This document shows positions 1-6,052 of a DNA stretch of 7,184 nucleotides, one piece after another. Position numbers and translations under genes: made by a program. The stretch comes from an uncultured Magnetococcales bacterium (GTDB lineage: Bacteria; Pseudomonadota; Magnetococcia; Magnetococcales; Magnetaquicoccaceae). Each line of letters begins with the position of its first letter. The stretch's first letter is position 1. Location: NCBI GenBank assembly GCA_903913345.1, contig CAIWLA010000583.1:1-7184 (forward strand), written 5' to 3'. The notes beneath the pieces are model-generated. The model saw only the letters and a list, made by a program, of their open reading frames with translations, searched no databases and was not told the origin of the DNA.

Positions 1-441
1 CGGCTGGGCAAAACGGCGCACCTTGCGCAACGCGGGCAGCCAGATGCTGTAGGATTGGCTCTGATTGTCATCCACAAAATCGGTCACCAGCATCCCGGTA
101 CCCCGCAGATTGCCGGAGGTAAAGATGGCCAAATCCTTGGCCTTGATCACACCATCACTGTATTCATTGTTGAGATACCGTTTGACCGTGTTGGTGGTGG
201 CCTGCTCCCCCGTGCCACGGGTGACAATCACTGTCACAACACGGCCATTCATTTCAATCGCCACATTTTTCAAGGCGTAGAAATGGTTGACAAAATAGAC
301 CTGATCAACCATCTGGTCGGCCGTGGGTATGGTGCCGGACGGGGGCAAGGGCAGATCATACGGAACACCCGCCCAGGCCGACCCACACAGCCCCGCCAAC
401 AAAACCAGGGCCAACAGGGATCGAAAAATCGGTGTTGTCAT
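1..441 (-). CDS. Outer membrane lipoprotein-sorting (LolA-like) protein, N-terminal part
   Basis: The reverse strand is open from an ATG at 441-439 to the window edge, giving 147 codons with no stop; the C-terminal part lies outside. Residues 1-24 form a typical Sec signal peptide: Arg7, a hydrophobic stretch LLALVLLAGL, then AWA before Gly25. The cysteine at 19 does not sit in a lipobox, so signal peptidase I cleavage is more likely than lipidation. The mature part includes TRGTGEQ (about residues 78-84) and, near the end, GMLVTDF then IWLPALRKVRR. That last pattern resembles the LolA_like/outer membrane lipoprotein-sorting family (PF17131), whose members are periplasmic half-barrel proteins thought to carry lipids or lipoproteins. 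A purine-rich GAGGGAAAG lies about 10 bases upstream of the start. The gene is divergent from the signalling operon and has no evident functional link to it. Family assignment is by eye from motif memory. Confidence 0.72.
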   Translation of the reverse strand, partial: MTTPIFRSLLALVLLAGLCGSAWAGVPYDLPLPPSGTIPTADQMVDQVYFVNHFYALKNVAIEMNGRVVTVIVTRGTGEQATTNTVKRYLNNEYSDGVIKAKDLAIFTSGNLRGTGMLVTDFVDDNQSQSYSIWLPALRKVRRFAQP

Positions 442-558
442 GGAGAATCGCTTTCCCTCTATTGAATGTCCCATTACGCGACCCACACCTTAAGGCATAT
501 ACAGGATCGGAAGCAGAAAATTTTATCACTTCTCAAAATGGCCCACAGCGTCACGTTC

Positions 559-588
559 TGTGCAACAGAGCGGAGCCAGTGTTGCACA
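559..588. repeat. 9-bp perfect inverted repeat, 12-bp spacer
   Basis: TGTGCAACA at 559-567 is mirrored by TGTTGCACA at 580-588, separated by 12 bases. The symmetry resembles a dimeric regulator operator or a short RNA stem, and it sits between the divergent genes. Two direct copies of CGGATTCT follow at 596-603 and 608-615. No known regulator is recognised. Confidence 0.4.
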
Positions 589-674
589 ATCCGACCGGAT
601 TCTGGCTCGGATTCTATGCTGCAAGATGCTGATTCGTCCAATTAAATTTTCACCAAACCCCATCCAGAGCAAAA

Positions 675-716
675 AAATTTCGTCATGCTTGACCTGGATC
701 AAGTATGACGAAATTT
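675..716. repeat. Long palindrome with 18-bp arms
   Basis: The left arm AAATTTCGTCATGCTTGA (675-692) and right arm TCAAGTATGACGAAATTT (699-716) are reverse complements except at one position, around a 6-base centre. On plus-strand RNA the exception is a G-U wobble, so the stem would be fully paired. The minus-strand reading ends in a run of T (complement of 671-677), which resembles a rho-independent terminator pointing left, but no minus-strand gene ends there. The plus reading has no T tract. The element could be an extended operator, a cruciform-forming element, or a terminator that limits antisense transcription. Confidence 0.6.
689..702. promoter_or_regulatory. Candidate FNR/FixK/ANR-type binding site
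   Basis: TTGACCTGGATCAA matches the family consensus TTGAY-N4-RTCAA at every defined position. It lies at the centre of the long palindrome, 174 bases before the preferred start codon of the sensor phosphatase gene. If it acted as a class II activator site, with its centre at -41.5, transcription would begin near 737. That would leave a leader of about 140 bases. The bases where a -10 element is then expected (around 728-733, TTTTGT) match the consensus only weakly. The regulator itself is not in the window. Confidence 0.5.
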
Positions 717-768
717 GACCGGGCACCTTTTGTGAGGAATGGTGTACCATGCCCGTTCCTGGTATCAT

Positions 769-798
769 GGTCTTTTTTTTGGTCAGAGAAAGAAGACC
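769..798 (+). other. Leader hairpin upstream of sensor phosphatase gene
   Basis: GGTCTTTTTT (769-778) can pair with AAAGAAGACC (789-798), giving a 10-bp stem with one G-U pair and a 10-base loop. It falls in the untranslated leader if translation starts at 877. Only three of the pairs are G-C, so stability is modest. It could be a weak regulatory stem or chance. Confidence 0.25.
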
Positions 799-876
799 GG
801 CTGTATCGTTTCCCATCGGTTGTTTCCGGATCCGACGCTGGCCCGCGTGGAATGGACAAAAGGGGGATTGGGTTTC

Positions 877-3093
877 ATGAATATCGAGTGGGTGAAACAA
901 CTGGGCAACCGACGGGTATTGTTGCCTCTGCTGGTTCTGGGTCTGATTTTTGTCATCAGCGGGGCATTGATTTCCCAGCGGGTGGATGTGGCCATTCAGG
1001 CCTATCAGGATGCCTATCTCTCCCTCAGTGCCCATCTGTTGCAGGAGCGGTTTGACAAAATGGCGGAGGCCCACCGCAATCGACTCAAGGTGCTGGCCAT
1101 TCGGCCAGAGGTCGGGGAGGGACAATTCGTCATCAAGGCGGAGGGCAATGCCGAGCCGTTGGGCAAGATCCTGCGGCAGGAGATGCAATCGGCCAGGGCC
1201 GATCGCATTCAGGCCGTGGACAAGAAAGGGCAGATCCTGTTCCAGGATGGGACGCTGCCCTTTGATCCCGTTCCCGTCCTGGCCGATCAGGTGGCAATCA
1301 TCCAGGCCCATCCACCGATCCAGGATCCGCAAAACCAATTGGACGAGGTGGTCGATTCCCGACTGGTCTACGCCGACGACCATTTTTATCTCCTGACCGT
1401 GGCCCCCCTGCTGGATGTGGAGGATATTGTCGGGGTGATCATTCTGGTCCATTCCCTGGGGGATGAGACCTTGCTGACGCTGCAAACCGAGATGAGCAAC
1501 CACTATTTTGCGGGTGCCCATCTGTTTCAATTTTCCCTGGCCACCGGGCAGAATGTGGTCAATTCCACCCTTGGCCAGAATTTCGCGCCGGTTTTCCCCG
1601 CCACCTTTCCCCTCCCTTTTGATCAAACCGTGGCCGGACACACCTTCAGACACATTCCCGTGGCCATTGAAAACAGCCCCTTTTATCTGGTGCTCAGCTC
1701 CGACAACTCGGTTCTGGGTGGTCTGCATCGGGTGATCCGCTTCATTCTGATGGGGGTCTTTGTCACCGTCCTGGTGTTGCTGTTGGTGATTATTTTATTC
1801 AACAACAGGCAGTTGTACATGAAACAACAGGCCCGTGACCTGCAAGAGCGGGAGACCCGTTTCCGTCGTCTGGCGGATGCCGCCCTGGAGGGTATCGTCT
1901 TCAGCGAGGGGGCGTCCATCCTGGATGCCAATCAGGCCTTTGCCGAGATGTTCGGCTATTCGATACCGACGTTGACCGGGCGGGCCATTCTGGATCTCGT
2001 GGTCCCGGAGCAGCATGGCTGGGTGGAGACCAACCTGGGCAGTTCCAACGAGGCCTTGTACGAGGTCTCCTGTCTCCGCCAGGATGGCAGTCGCTTTCTG
2101 GCGGAGGTGCGCTCCAGAGAGATCGAATATGGGGAACGCATGGTGCGGGTCACGGCCATGCGGGACATTACCCAGCGCAAACAGGATGAACAGCGACTGC
2201 AAGCGGCCAAGGAGCAGGCGGAGCGCGATTTTCTGGAATTGCAGGCCATGGATCGGCAAAAAACGGCCTTGAACCAGCAACTCAGCCTGACCCTGGAGGA
2301 GGTCCGGGAGGCCAACCACCGCATCATGGAAAGCATTCGGTATGCGGAGCGGATCCAACGCTCCCTGCTGCCCAGAGAGGAGTATTGGCAGGAGCTTCTG
2401 CCCAACAGCTTTTTCCATTGGCAACCACGGGATGTGGTCAGCGGCGACCTGATTTTTCTCCATCAGGCCGAGCAGGGGAAAGTGATTGTCCTGATGGATT
2501 GCACGGGACACGGGGTTCCCGGTGCCCTGATGACCATGGTCGCCCACAGCACGCTCCACCGCATCATTGTCAACGAGGGGTGCCTGGACGATCCGGCGAA
2601 AATATTGCAGCGTCTGAATCGTCGCATCAAACTGCAAATCCATCAGGACGAGGACAGCTTTTTTACCGATGTCGGCCTGGATTGCGGCATCTGTTTTATC
2701 CCGAACGGGGCGGAGCAGATCACCTTTGCGGGTGCCCACACCGACCTTCATCTCGTCACCCACGAGGGGATTCAAACCATTCGCGGCAACCACAACAGCA
2801 TCGGCTATCGGCATTCGGACCAGGATTACACCTTTCTCAACCACCAGATTCCCCTGGCAGATGCCACCAATTGCTACCTCTTTTCCGATGGTCTCCTGGA
2901 TCAGTTGGGTGGCCCCCATCAGATACCTTTCGGACGGAAGCGGTTGCTCAGCCTGATTGACACCCTGCGGGCGGATCCCCTCTCCCAGCATGGCAAGGCC
3001 ATTTTGCAGACCGTGGAGGCCTATCGCGGCGAGCGGGAGTGGCAGGATGATGTCACTTTGATCGGTTTTCAGACCCGACACTCGGCATCCTGA
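877..3093 (+). CDS. Membrane sensor PAS-SpoIIE/PP2C protein phosphatase (SiaA-like)
   Basis: This 738-residue protein has a predicted membrane segment at about 14-33, an extracytoplasmic region of roughly 250 residues (Cache-like by position and style), and a second membrane segment at about 289-308. A PAS domain follows at about 326-440 (ALEGIVF, ANQAFAEMFGYS, later MRDITQRK), then a helical linker to about 486. The SpoIIE/PP2C domain runs from about 487 to 735. Its metal-ligand motifs are DVVSGD (Asp519, Asp524), DCTGHGVPGA (Asp541), FSDGLLDQ (Asp671) and WQDDVTLIG (Asp724, Asp725), so it looks catalytically intact. By family it should dephosphorylate the SiaC-type protein encoded two genes downstream. 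P. aeruginosa SiaA has a HAMP domain where this one has PAS. ATG 877 is preferred because AGGGGG lies 10 bases before it and the membrane anchor starts right after. The in-frame ATG at 739 has its purine run touching the codon and would add 46 residues unlike a signal sequence. Confidence 0.88.
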   Translation: MNIEWVKQLGNRRVLLPLLVLGLIFVISGALISQRVDVAIQAYQDAYLSLSAHLLQERFDKMAEAHRNRLKVLAIRPEVGEGQFVIKAEGNAEPLGKILRQEMQSARADRIQAVDKKGQILFQDGTLPFDPVPVLADQVAIIQAHPPIQDPQNQLDEVVDSRLVYADDHFYLLTVAPLLDVEDIVGVIILVHSLGDETLLTLQTEMSNHYFAGAHLFQFSLATGQNVVNSTLGQNFAPVFPATFPLPFDQTVAGHTFRHIPVAIENSPFYLVLSSDNSVLGGLHRVIRFILMGVFVTVLVLLLVIILFNNRQLYMKQQARDLQERETRFRRLADAALEGIVFSEGASILDANQAFAEMFGYSIPTLTGRAILDLVVPEQHGWVETNLGSSNEALYEVSCLRQDGSRFLAEVRSREIEYGERMVRVTAMRDITQRKQDEQRLQAAKEQAERDFLELQAMDRQKTALNQQLSLTLEEVREANHRIMESIRYAERIQRSLLPREEYWQELLPNSFFHWQPRDVVSGDLIFLHQAEQGKVIVLMDCTGHGVPGALMTMVAHSTLHRIIVNEGCLDDPAKILQRLNRRIKLQIHQDEDSFFTDVGLDCGICFIPNGAEQITFAGAHTDLHLVTHEGIQTIRGNHNSIGYRHSDQDYTFLNHQIPLADATNCYLFSDGLLDQLGGPHQIPFGRKRLLSLIDTLRADPLSQHGKAILQTVEAYRGEREWQDDVTLIGFQTRHSAS

Positions 3094-3680
3094 GTGTCAC
3101 ACACCCTTTTGATTTCCATGGAGAGGCAACGGCGATGCTCGAACAGATATTTGATTTTTACCAGCAATTAACCAGCAAGGGGGTCATCTTTTGTTCCACT
3201 GGACCGCTGAATCAGGCGGTGATCGAAAACCTGGCCACCACCCTGCGTTCCAAGGTGGAACTCAAGGATGGCAATGCCTCGCTCGCCATGAAGGTACTGT
3301 CCATTTTTGTCGAACAGGTGCAAAATATTGTCCGCTACTCCGAGGACCGGGTGATCAAGGAGATCCCACAGCATACCGAACATGGGCAGGGGATCTGTAT
3401 CATCGGCTACGAGAATGAACATTATTATATCATCTCCGGCAATCGGATCCGCAACGAGGATGTGGCGCGCATCGAGGCCAAAATTGCCGTCTTGCGCACG
3501 ATGGACCAGGCGGCCCTGAAGGCCTATTTTTTTGAACAGCGCAAAAAAGGCCCCGATGCCCTCAGCAAAGGGGCTGGACTGGGGTTGATCGATATGGTGC
3601 GCAGGGGCAAGGAGATGGATTATCATTTCCACCGGGTGGATGAGCAATTTACTTTTTTCGTCATCAAAGTGGTGGTATAG
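3094..3680 (+). repeat. Duplicated siaB block, copy 1
   Basis: This 587-base block begins at GTGTCACACAC immediately after the phosphatase stop codon and ends with the siaB stop codon. It matches 5382-5968 base for base in length with no gaps. By eye I count about 38 differences in the 546-base coding part and 5 in the 41-base leader. The leader, including the ribosome binding site GAGAGGCAACGGCG, was duplicated with the gene. Confidence 0.9.
3135..3680 (+). CDS. siaB: SiaB-family protein kinase, copy 1
   Basis: This 181-residue soluble protein matches the SiaB family (DUF6272), atypical GHKL-fold kinases related in shape to SpoIIAB. In P. aeruginosa SiaB phosphorylates SiaC and so opposes SiaA. 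Visible features are an N-box-like E60-x3-N64 (EQVQNIVRYSED) and a glycine-rich lid KGAGLGLIDMVRRG at about 145-158. There is no signal peptide or membrane segment. The start is supported by GAGAGG about 8 bases upstream and by the matching start in the second copy. It begins 41 bases after the phosphatase gene and its stop codon overlaps the Shine-Dalgarno sequence of siaC, so the three genes are probably co-transcribed. It differs from copy 2 at 13 residues, including Ala142-Leu143 (Pro-Phe in copy 2) just before the lid, and Arg167, Glu170 and Gln171 near the C-terminus. Confidence 0.85.
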   Translation: MLEQIFDFYQQLTSKGVIFCSTGPLNQAVIENLATTLRSKVELKDGNASLAMKVLSIFVEQVQNIVRYSEDRVIKEIPQHTEHGQGICIIGYENEHYYIISGNRIRNEDVARIEAKIAVLRTMDQAALKAYFFEQRKKGPDALSKGAGLGLIDMVRRGKEMDYHFHRVDEQFTFFVIKVVV

Positions 3681-3684
3681 GAGG
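3679..3684 (+). promoter_or_regulatory. Shine-Dalgarno of siaC overlapping siaB stop
   Basis: AGGAGG lies 5 bases before the siaC ATG, and its first two bases belong to the TAG stop of siaB copy 1. This arrangement favours translational coupling, which would help keep kinase and substrate in proportion. Copy 2 of siaB diverges right after its stop and has no following gene to couple to. Confidence 0.75.
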
Positions 3685-3689
3685 AAACC

Positions 3690-4073
3690 ATGGACAATTT
3701 GCACATTGAACCAACCAAATCTTCACCGCGTGTCTCTTTTGATTGTCACCGTCATGTGCTGGAGATCGTGGGTGAGTCCTACCCGGAAGATGCCCACCTT
3801 TTTTACAGGCCTGTGTTTGACTGGCTGAACGACTATCTGGCTCAACTGGGCGAGGAGACGGTGCAGGTCAAGGTGGATGTCAGCTATTTCAACAGCAGTT
3901 GCTCCAAGGTTTTCATGGATCTGTTTGAACTGCTCGATGATCAGGTGCAGAACGGCAAATCCATCGAGGTCTATTGGATCTCCCACGAGGAGAACGATAT
4001 GGGGATCGAATGTGGCGAGGAGTTCAAGGAGTGCGTGGTTGCCTTGCCCATCCATATAACCATTCGTTCGTGA
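3690..4073 (+). CDS. siaC: SiaC-family regulatory phosphoprotein (DUF1987)
   Basis: This 127-residue protein resembles the SiaC/DUF1987 family, whose fold is close to STAS anti-anti-sigma factors. In P. aeruginosa SiaC is phosphorylated on Thr68 by SiaB and dephosphorylated by SiaA, and only the unphosphorylated form binds and activates the diguanylate cyclase SiaD. Here the equivalent stretch appears to be YFNSSCSKVFMDLFELLDD (residues 66-84), making Ser69 or Ser70 the likely phosphoacceptor in place of threonine. The N-terminus has the family-like pattern IEPTKSSPRVSFD (6-18). The gene sits between the kinase and cyclase genes, with gaps of 9 and 34 bases, as expected for a switch protein joining the two. 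No membrane segment or signal peptide is seen. Confidence 0.85.
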   Translation: MDNLHIEPTKSSPRVSFDCHRHVLEIVGESYPEDAHLFYRPVFDWLNDYLAQLGEETVQVKVDVSYFNSSCSKVFMDLFELLDDQVQNGKSIEVYWISHEENDMGIECGEEFKECVVALPIHITIRS

Positions 4074-4107
4074 TCATTCATTTTGCGGTGGATAAAAGAG
4101 ATTGACC

Positions 4108-5364
4108 ATGGGCAGTGACGGTGATTTTGTCAGTAAAGAGGATGCCATCGTGCAGCGGGCGCGCCAGGTGTTGCAGGGGGCCACGGGGTGCCATCCAGAG
4201 ATGTTGGCCAGCTTTGAAGAGTTGTTGAACAACTTTGAAAAGCTCAACCGCAAGTTGGGGGCCATGATGCGCATCAGTGACAAGCAGCAACTCAAGATCA
4301 ACAACACCAATCATGCCCTGATGGAGATCAAGGAGCAGTTGGAAATACGCAACGATTTTATCCGCAACGCCTTTGGTCGGTATGTCTCCGATGAGGTGGT
4401 CCACTCCCTGCTCGACTCCCCGGAAGGGCTGAATATGGGGGGTGAAAAGCGCGAGGTGACCATTTTGATGTCCGACATGCGGGGCTTTTCCGCCATCAGT
4501 GACACCCTCTCCCCGGAACAGGTGATGGGGATGCTCAATATTTATCTGGATGAATTGACGGATGTCATCGAGGCCCACCAGGGGACCATTGATGCCTTTA
4601 TCGGCGATGGGGTGTTGGTGGTTTTTGGTGCCCCGGTGCATCGCCCGGACCATCCACAGCAGGCGGTGGCCTGTGCCGTGGCCATGCAGTTGGCCATGGA
4701 GCGGGTCAATCGACGCAACCGGGAGGCGGGTTATCCAGAGATTGCCATGGGGATTGGCCTCAACACGGGCAGTGTGGTGATGGGCAATATTGGCAACCAG
4801 AAACGGTGCAAGTTTACGGTGATCGGCATGAATGTGGTCCATGCCTCCCGGATCGAATCCTGCACCATCGGTGGGCAAATCCTGATTTCCGAGAGCACCC
4901 GGCACCGTTGTGGCGATCTGTTGACCATCAACCAGACCCTGAACGTCATGCCAAAGGGGTACAAGGAGTCGATTGTCATCTATGAAGTGGGGGGGATTGG
5001 CGGGTCGTATAACGTCTTTCTGCCCGCGCCCGTCCCGGTGGAGATCTGCCCCCTGGCCCCCCCCAGGATGGTCCGTTGCGCCGTGATCCAGGACAAGCAG
5101 GTGGATGACCTGCTCTGGCCCGCCCGGATTCTCGGCGTGGGCGACAAGCTCTTCCGTCTGCACACCGGGCAGCCATTGACCCCGTTGCTCAATCTTAAAA
5201 TTTTGCTGACCGAAGAGGGGAACGACCGGGTGGAGCTGTTTGGCAAGGTGTTGAAGCAAGAGGAACCGGAGGGGGATGTCTATCTGGTAGCCCTCACCCA
5301 CATTCCGCCGTTGGCCGAGGCATGGCTGGCGGCACTGGGTTCTGTGAACACAATATTGGCTTGA
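4108..5364 (+). CDS. Class III adenylate/guanylate cyclase-domain protein with coiled-coil stalk
   Basis: This 418-residue protein has a helical, probably coiled-coil segment at about 32-84, a class III cyclase domain at about 91-290 and an unassigned C-terminal domain at about 298-418. Both metal-binding aspartates are present: Asp123 in LMSDMRGFS and Asp167 in FIGDGVLVVFGAP. The substrate-selecting lysine expected before FIGD is Ala163. In KFTVIGMNVVHASRIES (235-251) Thr237 and the transition-state Arg248 are kept, but Val244 occupies the place of the usual catalytic asparagine of the TVN motif. Activity and substrate are therefore uncertain: it may make cAMP or cGMP by a relaxed site, or be a binding-only pseudo-cyclase. 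In P. aeruginosa the matching operon position encodes the diguanylate cyclase SiaD, and no GGDEF motif is present here. The stalk is the natural candidate docking site for SiaC. ATG 4108 follows AAAGAG by 7 bases; the TTG at 4102 is less likely. Confidence 0.85.
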   Translation: MGSDGDFVSKEDAIVQRARQVLQGATGCHPEMLASFEELLNNFEKLNRKLGAMMRISDKQQLKINNTNHALMEIKEQLEIRNDFIRNAFGRYVSDEVVHSLLDSPEGLNMGGEKREVTILMSDMRGFSAISDTLSPEQVMGMLNIYLDELTDVIEAHQGTIDAFIGDGVLVVFGAPVHRPDHPQQAVACAVAMQLAMERVNRRNREAGYPEIAMGIGLNTGSVVMGNIGNQKRCKFTVIGMNVVHASRIESCTIGGQILISESTRHRCGDLLTINQTLNVMPKGYKESIVIYEVGGIGGSYNVFLPAPVPVEICPLAPPRMVRCAVIQDKQVDDLLWPARILGVGDKLFRLHTGQPLTPLLNLKILLTEEGNDRVELFGKVLKQEEPEGDVYLVALTHIPPLAEAWLAALGSVNTILA

Positions 5365-5381
5365 CTGGGCACAAGACTTGG

Positions 5382-5968
5382 GTGTCACACACTACTTTGG
5401 TTCCCATGGAGAGGCAACGGCGATGCTCGAACAGACATTTGATTTTTATCAGCAATTAACAAACAAGGGGGTTCTTTTCTGTTCCACTGGACCGCTGAAT
5501 CAGGCGGTGATTGAAAATCTGGCCACCACCCTGCGCTCCAAGGTGGAATTCAAGGATGGCAATTCTTCGCTCGCCATGAAGGTATTGTCCATTTTTGTCG
5601 AACAGGTGCAAAATATTGTCCGCTACTCCGAGGACAGGATGATCAAGGAGATCCCGCAGCATACCGAACATGGGCAGGGGGTTTGTATCATCGGCTACGA
5701 GGATGAACATTATTACATCATCTCCGGCAATCGGATTCGCAACGAGGATGTGGCGCGCATCGAGGCCAAAATTGCCGTCTTGCGCACGATGGATCAGGCG
5801 GCCCTGAAGGCCTATTTTTTTGAACAGCGCAAAAAAGGCCCCGATCCTTTCAGCAAGGGGGCCGGACTGGGGCTGATCGATATGGTACGCAGGGGCAAGG
5901 AGATGGATTACCATTTCCACCCGGTGGATGATAGATTTACTTTTTTTGTCATTAAAGTGGTGGTATAG
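5382..5968 (+). repeat. Duplicated siaB block, copy 2
   Basis: This is the gap-free 587-base partner of 3094-3680, starting at GTGTCACACAC 17 bases after the cyclase stop and ending at the siaB stop. Sequences outside the block on both sides do not match, so the boundaries are sharp. No inverted repeats or transposase mark the ends. Confidence 0.9.
5423..5968 (+). CDS. siaB: SiaB-family protein kinase, copy 2
   Basis: This 181-residue protein matches copy 1 at 168 residues. The N-box-like E60/N64 pair and the KGAGLGLIDMVRRG lid are unchanged, so it should also be an active GHKL-type kinase of SiaC. Its differences are I5T, S14N, I18L, L43F, A48S, V73M, I87V, N94D, A142P, L143F, R167P, E170D and Q171R relative to copy 1. 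Several cluster next to the lid and at the C-terminus, where partner binding could differ. An upstream in-frame ATG at 5378 would add 15 residues, but the duplicated ribosome binding site and start are preserved exactly at 5423. It is the last gene of the operon, 58 bases after the cyclase. No clear terminator follows it. Confidence 0.85.
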   Translation: MLEQTFDFYQQLTNKGVLFCSTGPLNQAVIENLATTLRSKVEFKDGNSSLAMKVLSIFVEQVQNIVRYSEDRMIKEIPQHTEHGQGVCIIGYEDEHYYIISGNRIRNEDVARIEAKIAVLRTMDQAALKAYFFEQRKKGPDPFSKGAGLGLIDMVRRGKEMDYHFHPVDDRFTFFVIKVVV

Positions 5969-5987
5969 AAGCCGGAGGGGGAGGGTT

Positions 5988-6015
5988 TTGCCTTGCGGCC
6001 CAAACGTGTGATACA
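5988..6015 (+). promoter_or_regulatory. Weak candidate promoter before the antitoxin remnant
   Basis: TTGCCT (5988-5993) and GATACA (6010-6015) are separated by 16 bases, with TG one base before the second hexamer as in an extended -10. The match to consensus is poor at several positions. It would serve the small antitoxin-like reading frame that starts at 6053. Confidence 0.2.
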
Positions 6016-6052
6016 GTGCGGGCATTATTCAACAACCTGGGAGGGGGTTGTC

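Larger units (their letters stand above)
442..876. other. Divergent intergenic/regulatory region
   Basis: This 435-base stretch separates the minus-strand LolA-like gene from the plus-strand sensor phosphatase gene. I see no convincing protein gene in it; the long reverse ORF crossing it is a shadow of the phosphatase gene. It is AT-richer than its surroundings around 515-540 and 640-680. It holds a 9-bp inverted repeat (559-588), two direct copies of CGGATTCT (596-603 and 608-615), a long palindrome with an FNR-type box (675-716) and a leader hairpin (769-798). I could not assign a convincing -35/-10 pair in either direction. Confidence 0.6.

Noticed and set aside
671..716. Palindrome as a rho-independent terminator
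   Set aside because: The T run occurs only on the leftward reading and no minus-strand gene ends there, so an operator or structural element is preferred, though not excluded.
739..876. Upstream start for the sensor phosphatase (46 extra residues)
   Set aside because: The purine run directly abuts the ATG, the extra residues look non-coding, and the palindrome and hairpin leader argue for a start at 877.
526..1728. 400-codon reverse-strand open frame opposite the sensor phosphatase gene
   Set aside because: It is antisense to the clearly coding membrane and sensor region, has low-complexity Gly/His/Gln-rich composition and no recognisable domain.
1795..3081. 428-codon reverse-strand open frame opposite PAS-SpoIIE
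   Set aside because: The plus strand carries the full set of PP2C motifs; the reverse frame shows no family features.
3168..3704. Reverse open frame opposite siaB copy 1 (and its twin at 5456-6025 opposite copy 2)
   Set aside because: Its presence in both places follows from the duplication of siaB. It is a shadow, not evidence of an independent conserved gene.
4078..5388. 436-codon reverse-strand open frame opposite the cyclase gene
   Set aside because: The plus strand encodes a clear class III cyclase with metal motifs; the reverse product is His/Gln-rich with no domain.
6032..6051. ACAACC/GGTTGT hairpin around the antitoxin Shine-Dalgarno
   Set aside because: Only six pairs with the ribosome site in the loop; too weak to claim as a regulatory structure.
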